A DNA stretch of 64,000 nt from Bradysia coprophila (taxonomy: Eukaryota > Arthropoda > Insecta > Diptera > Sciaridae), in NCBI RefSeq assembly GCF_014529535.1, contig NW_023503616.1, forward strand, positions 4,340,001 through 4,404,000, given 5' to 3'. The notes under the pieces are model-generated. The model was given only the letters and a program-made list of their open reading frames with translations. It searched no databases and was not told the origin of the DNA. Shown here piece by piece: positions 1-16,000 of the stretch (positions within the stretch are counted from its first letter, which is position 1; each line of letters starts with the position of its first letter). Position numbers and translations under genes: made by a program.

Positions 1-1094
1 GATGACTAAAACAGAAACCCTATGAAATATTATTATTGATTACGCTCACTGTCTCAATGCCAATATGTCACATATATATATATACCATATTCAATGAAGA
101 TAATCAAACTGATTAGTTGATATTGATACACTTTCGGTTATGTACTGGCCATCAACTGAAACATAGCTTCTTTTTCGATAGATGATAGAAACCAGAACAC
201 TTTCTGCTTATCTTCAATAAAAAGCAACATTTTTGTTATTACTATCGTATGTTTGGGTTGTATTTGTATAAGGTCAGAATTACATGATGCGATTCTGTAA
301 GTGTAACTAATGGGCTAGTGGTAAATGTTATCGTCATTTAACCCAATTCAGAAAAATATTCACACGGCGCATATTGACTGCTCATAATATACTCCAGCCT
401 AGCGTAATTATAAGGCACATAGAATATGATTCAACTTCTAAAATTTTGTTTTTCCTAAAATCAAACACTGATTTTTGTATCTTATTGCAACATCACTTGA
501 GCTGTGGACGTTTTATTTGGATAATTTCGCCAGATTTTACATTTTTTGTGAATTCTGAATGACAATGAATGAGACATATGTTTGATTGTTCTTATCAAAT
601 AGAGATATCAAAAATCTTTTTTTTTATCAGAGCCTACGTAAATATGCGGATGATGAGCAATTTCTATGCTAAGAAATAATTTCTCAAACATTCGAAATAA
701 TAGCTTCCGAGTGCGTGAAACCTTATCCGATTAACTTAATTTTCATCTGAATGTAAATTTTTTTATTTTCGAACGTGTCATCTTGCCGGAAATATATTAT
801 ACCAACATTGACGGTAATGCCCAAGTTTATCGCAGAAAACATCCTAACATAAACAATAAAAGTTCGGCAAAAATTTTGTGTATACTTCCCACAAATAAGA
901 TATATAAGCCGTAAACGAATGAACAATGTGCTTAGATAATAATGTAGGACGCTCTTAAATTTAGCAGATATAAAGTGACGTAAATTTGCAAGTTAAATAA
1001 AGTAATGCTAAGCAAACAAAAATAGCTGATAAAAGACTAATTTATTTATGAACAGCGTTCGGTGAATAACAAAAATTATAAAAAAAAAACTTAC
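1..1094. other. Start of mim intron 2, no gene seen
   Basis: AT-rich sequence downstream (minus strand) of the second mim coding exon. A short TA run lies near 73-84. I looked on the minus strand for the next I-BAR exon and did not see it, so it probably lies outside the window. Short open frames here have no recognisable features. Confidence 0.5.
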
Positions 1095-4000
1095 CGTAAA
1101 CAGGCATGTAATTTGCTTGCTTTTGCCATAAAATCTTCCCATAACGGACTAGAGTTCTGAAATTAAATGTAAAAGAAAATAATTATTGAAATTATCCACA
1201 AAAAATATTGTTGAGGAACTTTTAACATCCCAGAACAATATTGTATGTAAACATAATACTGGTCTTAAATAACACAATGAAAGTCAGCTTAAACGTCTAA
1301 CATTTGATTAAGGTTAATTTTATCAATCAATTCATTATCTAATATTCATGAAAGATATTAAGGCACGATTTGTTATATGATAACTGTTACAAACAGACAA
1401 GAAAGAAATGTTATACTCGTGCTTGATGCAATGAAATCTTTTTTACCAACATCCCGCACATTAACGTAATGTATGGCTTCATTCAATTGATTACAGTTCA
1501 AAAACTACCGCAATTACAGTTGATGTAAAGTATTATTTATACAGACACCTATATATCTCTATCTGTACCTCTTCGCTTTTTTAACTAATAATTATTTCTT
1601 TCGTAAGTCATAATGAAATTAAATCAAATCAACGCAACATTTGAACTAAAAGCGATACATATTCTGAATGTGTATAACCACATATACAATGTACGTATGG
1701 TCTGCAATATATCTTATACGAGAAACCTGTAGAAATGAAATTAAAATTATCTCTTTTTAAGACACTTGAAGCGTAAACACACATTAAAAAAGATCAACCG
1801 TTGAGTCCAAATAACCAAAGCCAAAAGAAAAGTTCATTAGAACTTTCGACGAGTTTTTTTTTACTTTTCTTTCTAAAAAAAATCTATTTTAGAAACGGTG
1901 CATGTGTTGATGTGAACGTGTCGAGTGCTTACGTTACCTCTTCATCTCAATGGAGTTGCAAAATAAAGACAAACGTTGGCTTTTGAATGAATTTTGATGT
2001 AGGGTACACGGGAGTGATTCAAAGCGTAATAAGAACTTTTAAGCTAGGACTTGATAAATGTCGAAAGATCAACTGAAACCGAAATCTCTAAATTTAATGG
2101 AGATCAAGCCTGCTGTTATTTCAATACACTGCTGTTAACCACTTATCTCGATTTATCCCTATCACGATAACTTAATTATTCAGACCGAAAAGCTTCAGCA
2201 AATTTAAAATGTTCGTGCGAGCCTTCATAGCTGATAGTGATATTTCCCGGTCTTACTCATTTAATTGTATTTTTTCAAAGCCAATTAATACTTTTTTTTT
2301 TACAATCTGATTGTTTCGTTATTGATTATTGTTGATAAGATACATTTTGGTTTCGAAATTCAATTAAAACAATTCAACGGATTTTTGAAAATCAGGTCAG
2401 TGTTCAAGTATTCTTTTCGGTTTTCCTGTTGAGTTAATGATGTGAAATAAAAACTTAAACTATTTGCATAATTTAACTTTTAACTTTTACTTTATTTTTT
2501 ATCGGACAAGCATCTAAGCAAATATAAATCTCATTATTTGCATTTAAGGCCCATATTTACCACACAAACTCATATATGCATACGTAAAATATTGAAATGG
2601 TCGCACTAAAAAGTACAAAATTTGGAAAACTTGAGCTGAATTCAAAATTTATTTAAATCAGTATATCAGACGAAGAAACTGGCGAAGAAACTAGAATGAA
2701 ATTTCTTATGCAAACGTGAATGGGATATCCGTAAATTTTCGGTTAACTTAATGCAATCCATTCGTTTGAATTTATTGTGCAAGCTCGATAGAGCAATTTA
2801 AACTAACCCAAAAACAGTTATATTATATCATAAGGAATGTAATTTGATATCTCGTTGAAATCTCAAGCCATGAAAGTTAGGGTGAAATATTTTACGCCCG
2901 AGCTATATACAAGAAGAACTTTGATGCAATCAAAATGTAAAGAGTCAGTTTTAAGTTGTATTCAGCTGTTTAATCAGTTACAATTGTTCTTCAAGTGTGC
3001 GTGAGCCGAGCAGAGCATTGCATGTGCATTCTGTAAGAAACTCGTAAATTTGTATTACAGAAAAAAATATGTTTGTATGAAACACTTGCAATATGTGATT
3101 CATTTGTGGATTATATTTTTAAAACGTACAGAACTAACCAGTTACATCAATTTTGAAAAACTCTATCGACCAAAGTCAATGGCCCAATAAACTATAAAGT
3201 TTTTGTATATTTTATCAGCTTTCCGTTTATTTGTACAAGTCGGAAAATTTATTACATTTTCGTACTATTTTAGCATTCTTTTTTAATGAATTTGTTTTTT
3301 TTTCACTTGTGTACAACTTCAACGGAAATGCATTATGTTCTTATATGCAAACCGACAAAACGTTTATATAACATTTTTATTTTGTGTGAAACTGATACGT
3401 AATTGCATGGTTCTACATTCTACTGCTAAGCTCTGTAAATAAATAAAATGTTTTTTTTTTGTGTGATAAGAAATTCGTAAATGGATGGATGTGCTGGTAA
3501 ACATGCAAATGAAAACCATCAATTACAATGCATGGAAGGGTTTATACGTTTATAGAAGTGGACGATTAAATTTCAATGAATTAAAATCGTTCCCACGATC
3601 GATTTCTTACCTACTTGGAAGAAAAGGTTTCATAGAATGAGTGATATAAAATCAGACATGTCCAATAAAGGTTATGTAGAACCGAGAGGCAAATATCCAG
3701 AGAAAATTAGCAAAATCATAGAAAGTCCTTTGAAAGGCTTAAGAGGAAATCAAATAAAAAACTCAATAAAAAGAAAAAAATCCTTAAAAAATTGAACCAA
3801 AAACAAAATCCTTTGAAAATCCATTCAGAATCGATAAAAAATCCTCTGAAAAATCTTGGAAAACGATCGGAAAATCCTTGAAAATGTTTTTTTTTTTTAA
3901 ATCCTTTGTAAAAACATCTGCCAATAACCACTCTAACTCGATGATAGCAACTACTACAATCCAAAAATAATTGTTTCAAAACAGATATTGTCTAACTTTA

Positions 4001-7000
4001 AGATATTCGCCAAACACCCTGAAACCTAATCACATTTTCCACATTACGGAATTCTGTATCTTCGGATCGTAGGTGGTATATAATTTCCTAAAACCATTTT
4101 TAATGTGTTTTTATAATGTTATACAGAAAACGAATATGGAGCGCAGCCGACACCTTATATTTAATACATGCATATGGAAACGAAATGCGTTTGTTTTTCT
4201 AAATTTATTAGTAGACTAAAGTGTGTAGTGTGTAGTATGGATTTTCATCTTCCGGTGTTTAATGTTTTTTCGTTTAAATTTTTTTTTTGTTTTATAAGCG
4301 GCAGCTGGATCGTTTGGGCAAACGTTGTTTGTGTGCATATTTGAATTTCAAATTATTGGATTTGGATTGTGTGAATACAATAACGAAAATATAAATTTAA
4401 TTGGTCATGGAAAACAAAATAGAGTTGTCACGTGTTGTAGCGTATACATGATAGATCAGTGGAAAACAATTAACGGTAAATAAGATTTCGTTAGTGATAT
4501 ATTTAGGGCATCAATTATTCAACGCCTAATGGAATTAAAAAGAGGTGTGCCCGATGAAAATTTATGTAATAAGTCGACAGTTTTCACAATTTGTTCTAAA
4601 TCCAGCGCTGCCTTAAAGTTACACTCACTGAGTGTTTTGTTTTGTTTTTTTTACAAATTCGGCATACAGATTTATCAAGAACATTAAAAAATACGCAGTT
4701 ATCGAAGCGAAACTAATGGGTCAAATTTTTTATGCTAGCAATTTGCATCGAACGAGTTTTTTTATATCTACCCATGACCGCAATAAACATTTTCATTTGG
4801 TGCTAATCTCTGAAAACCAATTTTCCATTTCTTTGCTTTGCAACGTTATCTATCTATTCATTGTATATAACTTGTACATCCATGGTATATGTAACTGATC
4901 AATAGCAATCTATTTTCAGATAAAATGAATACAACCTACATGACAAATAGCAATCACTTTATATTTTTTGATGCTGATCAAAGCGACAACATTTTTTTTT
5001 TCTTTTATTTAAATGAAATTCCAAACATAGCAAAAATTGAGAAATAATAAAATCACCATAATAAACAGAGAGAAAAAAATGCCTTACATCCTACGTGGGA
5101 CTTGAATTTTCAAAAACGAACAATAATAAATTGTATATTAAAATGCAACGTGCGAAACGTGTTGGTTGAATGGAGTTATTAGATGTTTCGAACTGAAATA
5201 AGATGTGAATGTGTACAAAAAAATAAATATTGTTGATATTGTGCAAGTTCACGTTTTTCTTCTGTGGCATATAAAAGGTAAATTACGAATAAATATACCT
5301 CAAAGGACTGATTTCTAATTTATGCGGTTTCCTCGATACCGAATATTGACGGCCATTTCTTTGACTTTCTACGATAATTTTGTTGTATTTCATATTGTTG
5401 ATTGTATGGAGCATTTTCAATGCTAATGCTTGGATCTTCGGGGAATAATTGCTTCATAGTCAGCCGAATCGGTGAGCATTTCTTTACATCTAGCGAATTG
5501 TAACATTAAGTAAAAAAAGAAACATTGACTAACCGTACCACAATGATGTGAATGCATTTGTGTTATTTTTCCTTTTCCTCTTTGGATGCCATTGCCCTCC
5601 ATAAATTAACCTATCTGCGTTGAGATTCATATAGTACGAAAATTTACATTTTTGCCTGAAGGGAGAATTTATTTTCCTAACGGAAACATGTATTTTTAAG
5701 GACAGTTTTTTTTTGTAGGAACAATAGCCGGAAAATTTCCATATACATTTGGGTTGAGTGAGAAAAGAGAACGAAAACATTTTCCGACTTAAAAAAAATT
5801 GGCACTAAAACGACATTTTTTCGGTATCTCTTTGAGCATGGTAATTGCTACTGTAATTGCTTTACGAAAAATTGAAAAACAACTCCTAAGGAAGTAAAGC
5901 TATGAATAGATACAAAATTATGTAACGCCGTACATTTTTCACGGGATCCAAGTGTATAATTGAAAATTAGAGACTATATACTAATAAACAAAACAGTCAA
6001 CCATTACTGATGTAACCCATTTCCGTTTTATGAAAAATTGTTTCCATCATATAGAAAAAAAATCCCATAGCTGACAGTATGTATAACCCATGAATATACC
6101 ATTGACATCTTAGAAATGTTGTTCTATGTTTTATGCTGATTACGTATTCTATTTTTGTATTCAGTCTTCAAATCTGTCACTTTCCATTCTACATGTATGT
6201 ATATGCGCGGATATATATGTTATGAAGTTATATGATTTATGTGATTAGATGTATACCACTGATTTTGTGATTCGTTGGCGTAGGTGTGTTGTTGACACAT
6301 TACAATCATTTATATCGTTTATGTAATAGTCAAGCCTCTGATTTTTCTTTGCATAGCTCCGGTTATAGCGTGGAAACACGACAAAAATACAACCATTTTC
6401 CATGTTATTGTACTGTGGTACATATGTTTTGATATCAAACATTTTTTCCCCGATGGAAACTTAAAAAACAGTTTCTGTTTTTTGGTAGGTACACACAATA
6501 CACATGAAAGAGTTAACAAATTTCTATTTTAAAGTTTTCTAAAAATAGTTTTTTCTTTCTTTCTTTTTCGATTTCCTTTCAAGAAACTTTTTCCATACTT
6601 TAAAATGCACAAATACGTTTTGTCTGTACCGGAGAAAATTAACATAAAAATCGTTTTTCCATCAAAAACTATTTCTCATTTCAAAACTAAACTAACGAAT
6701 GAAAAGTAAGGCGGCAAAATCGTTTTTTTTTTGTTATTGTTGATGTTGTGTATAAATCCATAAGTATCTTATTTATACACAGATTATCAATTCAAAGCAC
6801 ATCTTAAGTCGAGAAATCCATTAAAAAAAACTGAAGAGAACAACCTTTAGAGTAATGAGTTTTCTGATTGTTCTAGTATTTGAAAATGTAGAAAACAAAA
6901 AACGTTTTGTGTTCGCATTGTGTTTTTCGAAGATTTATGGCCAGTGCCTACGCAACCTAACGAACAAATTCTTTTATTTTGTTTAATTTCGGTTTAAATG

Positions 7001-10000
7001 ATTGATTACACTTTGTGGTACTTGACTATAAGGATGTGAAAAAAAAAGATACCTTAACAAGTAGCGCGATTTATGGGAAGTGTGTTCTGTATCGTCGAGC
7101 AAATTTACATAAAATATTGAAAAACGAGCCTTAATTTACGTACACAAAAGCAAGAGAATGGTTTACTGTTGCTCTGAGATTTTCGCTTGATTTAAGATCG
7201 AACTTAAAAATGACATGACATGGTCACTAGTCACTTAAATATAATCACTAGAAAGAGACAGTTTACAAACCCATAAGAAGTAATTGTAAGAAACACACCT
7301 CTTATATTGTGCCTTAGATCAGAAATTCGACAAATGTTGTTCATTACTAAATGCAATAATAAATCTAATTATTATTCCTTCAATCACGAATTAAATACGA
7401 AATATTGCAAACATCGACAATATTGTTGTCTCGATTTGTGATTGTCAATTTAAATTATTTCCTCATTCAATTTTTTATAACCAGATTAAGTACATGAACC
7501 ATTTTTTTTTTCTTTTAGACTGTTGAGTGTTGAAAATTGAACTTCTGGAAGTGTATACACTACACATGGAATAATTTATATTGCGTGCTGTATATTGACG
7601 TCTGAAAAATAATTCACATTAAAAACACATCACTTTGCATTAACACAAATACGTCAATACAGGCTCTGATATAATTAATATGTTGTACTACTACAGTTTA
7701 CTCGCCGCTTACGATTTTTAACGACTAACAATTTAATTGAAACATCTTCTTTTAACGATGTTTGTGAAGACCTAACAATCATAATATTGTGCCGGCATCC
7801 ATTATGATGTATTATGACACCCATGTTTTGCTTATTAATCTTTGTACAAGAGAAAACTACATTACAACAAAATTTACATCTTAAACTTTAATCAAGTCGC
7901 GTCGACTTGTTTCATTCATTGATAAAACAGACAAAAACTTGTTTAACTGAATGTCCATTGATGAGGTTAATCGTATAGTTGTGCTGCATTCAAGGTTTCT
8001 CGATTTTTTTTATTATTTTTTTTTTCGTAAATTTCGTAATTTTTATCATGTGGTTCTCGCTTGTATACGATTCGAATTTTTGTTGTTTGACCATTGCTAA
8101 TGTATTAACTGTGGGATGCATTTTCGTTTACAGAGAACATTTGAATCTTTTCGTTTAAATGTCTTGATCAAGGACTGAATTGTTTAATCTTCGTAGATTT
8201 TTGTTAATTGAATTATTTTGTATATTGTATCAAGTGGGCTGATTCTTTTTCTCAAAAGATCGGTAAATTTGCACAATTTATTCAACACATCGGGAAACAA
8301 ACAGTCGTAAAAATACAAATGTTTTGTTTGAAGAAAAAAAAATCCATCAACAGTTTAAATGGCTTGTAAAAGTGCAAACAACAATTTGTTTACGAGACTT
8401 TTAAACATAAATCACAGACCAATTTAACGATACCGCCATTAAAGCACACAATTTTATACTCGAATATCCACAAGCGACTGGGTCAAATAATAATTTAATG
8501 ATAACACGTAACAAATTATAGTCTAATTGGTAGCTCGCAGAGCAGGTTTATACAAAGAAGTACCACGTTAGCGGCTATAATATGTAGTACCATTTTACAC
8601 AATAGAAATATAAATCCATCCACCTACTTTTACTGAACTGAACTCATATTATGTGTATTAACGTAGATATTGAAAATGGCATAAAAGAAGAGTAAATATA
8701 GACTTTACGCGTCCCGTACTTTTGCACGTTCATATCTTATGCAAGAGACGAAAATTGAAGTAGCTTTACATGTAAATATTGTACAAGGGCGTTTTTATTG
8801 AAAATGAGGTTTTACGCAAAACCTTATACTCTGCTGTTTACATTAGATGAACGGGATGAAGGTTATATAAATAACTAACTGGGTGTAGGATAATAATCCC
8901 CACCGGCAACCATTTAAAATTACATGTTTTCATAAGAACTAACCGCGCTCCTTTCGATCAATATCCAAATTAGCTTGGTACTCTTATTAAAACGAAAATC
9001 TAGAATGTAATTAGCCGTACAAATGATGTAGCCAAATAAGGATTAATGCAACGTGTGTCAAGGTTGACAACGGACTAACCATAGTATACAATGTGAACGT
9101 GTTTCTGTCGGATTGGTTTCGCATCTTAAATTCATGTATTTCTCTTTCCGTTTTTTTAAATTTTATTTCATTCATTCATTCAGCGCAATTTTTATAAATC
9201 AAAAAAGAAGTATCATTATATCGGTTTGTGTCTTGTCGAGAATATTGAAAACGATTATTGATTTAATAGCATTGAGTGGGAAAATGTTATATTGCTGTTT
9301 AAAATCAAGAAATGTAGGTTGAAAATGCCATTATCTGCAAAGTTAATGTTGATGAAAAATATCATTTCAAGAGTAAAATTTTGTTCTCCACTGTATCTGT
9401 GCCACAAAAACGTTTGTGAACTTTTGTGTCGGATTAACTCGCGAGACATTGAAAAAACAGCAATTTTTGAATCACTCTACGACTGTGTGCTCTGGCTGTT
9501 CTACGAATCGAGACACAAAAAATCGAAGGGTTTTGCTTAAGAATTAATGAAGATGGAAGATGGAATGTTCATTCTCTGTATTCAACTGATACTCAGTAAA
9601 TGGGTTTTAGGTTTGTTCGTTTTATTGTTACCTTAACATTCCAAAGATTACTTCTCTGAAGGTACAGTGATAAACTCTTTAAGTGACCGTCTTTTTCTAA
9701 ATTTCTTATTTCTTTTACTTCTCTCATTTCTCTATATATTCGTTATGGAAAAATGAGAGAAGTTGGAGAAATAAGAAATTTAGAAAAAGACGGTCATTTA
9801 GAGAGTTTATAACTGTAGTTATTATTGTTGTAAAAACAACAATTCCGTGAGAAAAATAGGCAAAACATATTTTGACGAAAGCATAAACATAAACAGACTA
9901 AAATAGACTTTCAGATGCAGAAGCTTTTGTGTGTGTGTAACTGATCCAAATAAAGTAACAAATTGAATTTAATTTTGAATAAACAGCCTAGATCGTTGTT

Positions 10001-13000
10001 TACACCATTTTATATTTCATTTTACGAAAGTAAATTTAAAATTAGATTATGGTGCAAAATATTCTGTTTACTTCGTTCTCATATTATGTACCGTTAGTTC
10101 TTGCGGCACGGCGAATAGTCAATATTTGTCTCATCATAAAAACCAGACTCTGAAATCGTTTAAAATTACCACGCTAACAAGAACTAATTCGATATTTTCA
10201 TCGTATAATTATTCCTAGATTGCAATACTTCTTCGTCGTTGCAAAACATAAACTATATATTGCGCGCAAATTAGATTTGGAAAACGCCCATTTTGTATCT
10301 AGTTGAATATTTCTTGACTCACTCACATCTATCTAACCATTTTATCCATCTAATGTTAACATTATTCTATTAACTTTTATGCTTGTGCACTCTAAGTTCA
10401 CTATATTCTTATGATACGAGATGTTCCACTTCTTCGAAAATGTTCACACTAATTACATGTTGCATCTGATTTTTTTTCCTTCTTAATGTTTCTCAAATGG
10501 GAAAAGCAAAACACATGTTTTTTGTGATGTCAAGAATATATTATATAGACAGATGCTATCAATAAGCGTTTACTCTTTCCTGTACCATAATAGAGTTAAA
10601 TTCGATTTAATCAAAAGTGTCCGACATGCACTTACTGATGCATATCAGTACATATATGCATTGTATGTCATACTATTTATATGAGTAAAATTGCAAACGC
10701 TTTATACATACGTTAAGTAGTGGTTTTCGTGCTTTTTATATGTAAAATATTCCGATGCGATAGTAAACCTTGAAAACTTGATATTATGTGTGTAATGTCA
10801 AAAGATCTAACTAGGGGAATAAAGTGGTACAAATGAGAATTGCATATGAAAGAAACAAGTTTCTCAAAGAAATTTCGAAGGGTTCAACACATTTTTCTAT
10901 TGTCACTAATTTTCAATGCGTTGCAAAATTACCGAACCGTTTTTAAATTAGAACGCAGAATATTTTATAAATCATTCTTGAATGTTTTACTGAACGTTAC
11001 AGATGATAAAATATCTTGATGAGTACGACCTTTAAGGAACTATACGATTGGCTCTCTTTACCCAAATTTGTACATCATATGAGCAGCTTCTTAATAACTT
11101 TGTATGCTCACTATTAATTAAGAAAGGCTGTTGAAGTCTATAATTATTCTGTTATGTTAAATAAACTCCTTCAAATTTGTATGAGTGGGTACGGAGAACT
11201 TAGCAAATGTTTCGTTTCAAAATAACAAATTAGGCTTCCAATTTTCAATGTTAACACACTTGACTAAGAAGTGTGTTACATTCAACGATTTGTTTTGATA
11301 AAAATAGTTGGCTGCCACTCTGTAAATGTCCTCGGTTAGATAATGTTTAAACATTGAAATCATTGTTGATCATACTTTCTTAACAAAACGCTAAAGAATT
11401 ACGATACGCCAGTTCTAATTAATTGTCAATCTTCATTTCGTTGGGAGAAGAAGAAGATTGCGTTGGGCCCTTAAATCGAAAGCAATTAAAATTATTTACA
11501 CCAAATGACGTCGGTATACTTTGTAAATAATCCGTAAAAGGGGAAATGGGTAGACGTTTGGACGATATTGACAACCGCCTCCCCAGTGAGATTTTCCACG
11601 TCGAACTCTTACAGTTAAATTGGAGATTACCGAGTAAGACAAAAAGTCGAACTAATCTTTTTACGTCCAACGCATCCAAAGCAATAGAAAAATCTACAAA
11701 CAAAAGCCACACATAACGGAATGTCGTGGTGTACACCAAAGAAAATTGTCTTCGCTGAAACGATTAAATAATTGATAATAACCCATTGCCATTGAAATGA
11801 TGTAACATCAAATATTTTACGGCAATTGGACGTGTATTTGAATTGCAAATGGTCGATTTAATTACAACATTGACTATATCAAGTCCCGTTGACTAACTTT
11901 GATTGAGATAAATTGGCATTTATGAACCTTGCGGTACGTTATTTCTCGGCAAAAAACGTTGTGTAATCATTTTCTATATTCTTTATGAAGTGAGAAATTC
12001 AAGTGTTTTTTATGTTCAATAAAACGTTCATACTTTGCACTCTCTTAGCATGTAGAACAAATCGTTTGTCTATGCTTTAGTTAAAGATGATCTTTGCTGC
12101 AGTGAAATTAAATGGTTTTTTCACATTGCGTTTTACTTAATGTACTTCTTTTCCTTGCTTCAACAGATGGTCCATATGTTATAACATTAGACCATGCATC
12201 CAATTGCTGATGGTTTCTTACATTTTATAAATAGTGTTTATACGTCATGTAATACAAGCCCAGTGAGTACCCACTACTGGAAGATTTTCAAAAATTGATC
12301 AACATAATTCGCTATTCTAATCTACCAACGCAATCTGCTCGTCGCAAACAACCCCTCATTTCAATTAATTGAAACGTTCCTTAAATAGAATCGTGGGTAT
12401 ACCACGTCTATAAAAAAAATTTACATTTTTCTTCTATGTATTTCTCTTTGAACAAAATTGTAAACAGGTAACTTAAAAAAAAAACATTTTTGCTGTTCAT
12501 TTTGCTGGCAATAACACCCGTCTATCGTATCTGTTTATATTTATAAATTCTAAATTATGGGACCAAATACAACGAAGTGTAGAACGATAACATAACAATG
12601 AATGTCATTGACTTTCTTTATGCCGTGAATAGTAAACGACATAGCACATAGCTACATATCCATGAACATATAGATTTTCATTTACTTTCCATATGATAGA
12701 ACGTGTTTGACTAACATTACAAGTCTTGGATTGTTTTTTTGTTGTTGTTGTTCATATTAATGAAACTTACACCGTAGAACGAACTGGCGTGGTGCATTTA
12801 ATTTCTCATTGTGTGACAATTTTATGTAGGTATAGTATTACAAACTCTATTGATTAAAAAATGGTGATAGTTATGCTGATAACATGACAAACAAAATAAT
12901 CGATAAATGGAAGAGGTAGGTGGATTTAACATTTATCGATGCAGCTTTCATAATTTATGACTCTCAACCAAATTATGTTTGAATTATGATTGCTGTTGAT

Positions 13001-16000
13001 CCATTTTTAACATTCGGGTGATTATATGATCCAATTTAGTTCGCTATGATATTCGTTGGTGAAAAATGTTAAATCGATAAAAGTTGCATGAGAAATGAAC
13101 AACCCATTGGGAAAATGTACTATATCGGTGTCAAAAATGACAATTTGACTTGCAATTTGTATTTTAATCGAAACGGATATTTTATACATCGGGACGGGAG
13201 CATCCGCGGTAAAGAAATGTGTAGTACATTATCAGTGCTTATCAATGGGATAAATGATAGAAATAGTACTTCTTCTGTGAAGTTTACCGATCCGATGCGA
13301 AGCCGACGTACAAGAAGCCATTTTAAAAACCTTAAGATTCATATCCGAATTTTTAATTTTACTAAACTAACCAGACATCTACATCTTCTCAAAATGTTGT
13401 CTTTGAACAAACGAAACATCTATTTATAGTTCGTAGCGAAAAACGGAAAAATTAGCACTAAATCTAACAAGTTGAGAATTTAACGTCATCAAAATCCACA
13501 AAACTTATTGCGTTACACGATATCGCTATATCTGGTTCACAAGATTCAAGTCAAGCTAGGTATTATGTTCAATGTCCGAGTCAATGTCAAAAGGAGAAAC
13601 TAGATTTCAACTGTGATTATTTTTTACCATTTATACGATTTATGTTCAACTCTACTATTATTATAGTGTTTATCTGAGATGTCCTACATCCTACATATTG
13701 TTAAATGGGGGTTCGATTTTTTGCGTCTGTTTTTCAGCAAATAACGTTTTACGTGACCTTTCGAAAAATTGTAGGAATCGAATAAACTCAAGTTCAAAAG
13801 GCTATTATAAAAGTCGTCCCTAGTTTACGTTATAAGACAGTATTTCATTTTCTGATGGAAATGGAAGAATTGTTACGTCGTCCAATGAAAAACCATGTAT
13901 TATAATATAAAACTGAATTTATATGATATATAGCCGCAGGAGTAACCTTATCATAATAATTATAAAATTGAATCTCTTGGGAAACGAAAGGAATTTTTTT
14001 TTTCCGAAAATTCGGTTCGGTTTATTTATTCATAGAATTTATAGCTTATCTCATTAACGTAAATAATGCGACTGAGTTGAAATTAGTGGGTTCACATTTT
14101 AGTGACAATTAGATGTTGTCAACGATCGATATGCTAAGTGGACAGATATTCTCGCTGTATGTCTCTCTGCACATCAAAATCGGAAACAATTAAAGTCAAT
14201 TATAGAAACTATAGAATTATTGTGCAATATTGGCGGTGTTTATTTTTAAATTTGATCTTAATGGACATAAAACAATACATACCTACATCTTTAATGCATC
14301 ATAAACTGACAAAAAAATATACACAAAAATGCTCCGAAAATAATAAAAGAAATCCGAAAATATAAGCTGAGAATGCAAACATAATTCTTCTAAATGGGCA
14401 CCAGTAAAAATAAAAATTGAAGTGTATTATACGCTTTCGTATGTATATTTGGAGCAGATGTGGTTGATGTGACGAAATTCACTCCGTATAGCTTTTCCAT
14501 TGCCATACTTCCACAACACATACGTTATGTTTGAACATAAAAACACCAGAGAAAAGTTTTCAAAATGAAGACGAGAAAAAAAAAATCGTCGTCTTGCCGT
14601 TTTTTTTATTTTTAGAACGCGACTACCTTTAGTATTCCAATGTTTATATTGAAGACTCTTGATTCGAGATTACGACGAAAATAATGACTTATATAATGGT
14701 CACAGAAAGAGTACGACATATAACAACTATTATTTCAGTCAAAAAGTTAAAAGTTTTATGAGAGATTGGTCGTAAATATGCTTTTCTGAAAGTGTTTTGT
14801 AAACAGAACAAAATCTCAGATTTATTTTTTTACATTCGTAAAGGCTTGCAAGAATGAAGAGTATTTATATATTGTCTAATGCACAGTTATAGTTCCACTT
14901 TGTCGTTGATGTTACAGAGGTGTATCGTAATACAAGTCAACCATAAAAAATTAATTTAAGCAAATACGTAAGTATAAGAAGAAGAAAAAAAATAGCGTCG
15001 CATACACGATGTTTGCTTGATGAATTGGTACTGAACCAGAACCGACTGTTTTTTTTTTATTTACAACAAAAAAACTAAAGAAGTTCAGATTATGTTTCCA
15101 GCATCAAACACAGATGGCTATTCACTAAAAACTATATTCAATTACGAAACAAACAACAACTGACTCAAGTTTTGTAAATAAAACGGATCCCCCGGATGGT
15201 TTCATTGAGCACAAGACAATTAAATTAAACGCTTAAAGTGTTATTTTAGCTCGAACAGCAGGTTATTGTAAACTTTATTTATTAAAAATCGGTAGACGGT
15301 AGAGTGCATGGAGTTGTAATAAAAATTAAATTTGCAGACAAAATTCGAATATAAAATGTTCTTTGAAGGAAGTAACACATTAGCACATAATGGAGTAAAT
15401 AAATTAGAATCGAATTTAACGAATTATTTCGCAATGGTCACATAATGATTAAAATAGTTAGTCCTGATCCTAATAAAATTCTAGAACAGCAATTAGTGTT
15501 ATAGGGTTTCAACATATAATAGCCATAACTCTTCCACATTTCCTATTGCTCACCCAAACCATTTTTTATTGACCTATTTGAATTTGAACACACATCGCAA
15601 AGTTTCAACCTCAACAAAATTTAGCAATAACAAGCAAATGGTACATCGTTGGTTCTACAAATAAAAGAGCAGTGTAGGTTCTACAATAATTACACCATAG
15701 CACCAACCTCTTTAAATAAACACAAACGATTTTTTATTTTTTTGAAACAAGAAATATATCCAAACATTAATAAATTGAGAAAACTGTTCATATCGTTTAT
15801 GTTTTGATTTTATGCTTACATTCAACATTGGTTCAATATTAGATGCTATACGGCATTATTTCAGCAAACTATCAACACATAACCATATGAACTGAGAAAA
15901 TGTGTATATATAATAATGTGCGATATATATAATTCTATCCGCCTGTGACCTCATAAATGGGGGGGCTTTTATAACATTTTTCAAACAATAAATAAACAGT

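Noticed and set aside
13088-13429. 113-codon plus-strand frame in the mim intron
   Set aside because: No domain, no codon bias and no splice partners; expected by chance in this length of sequence.
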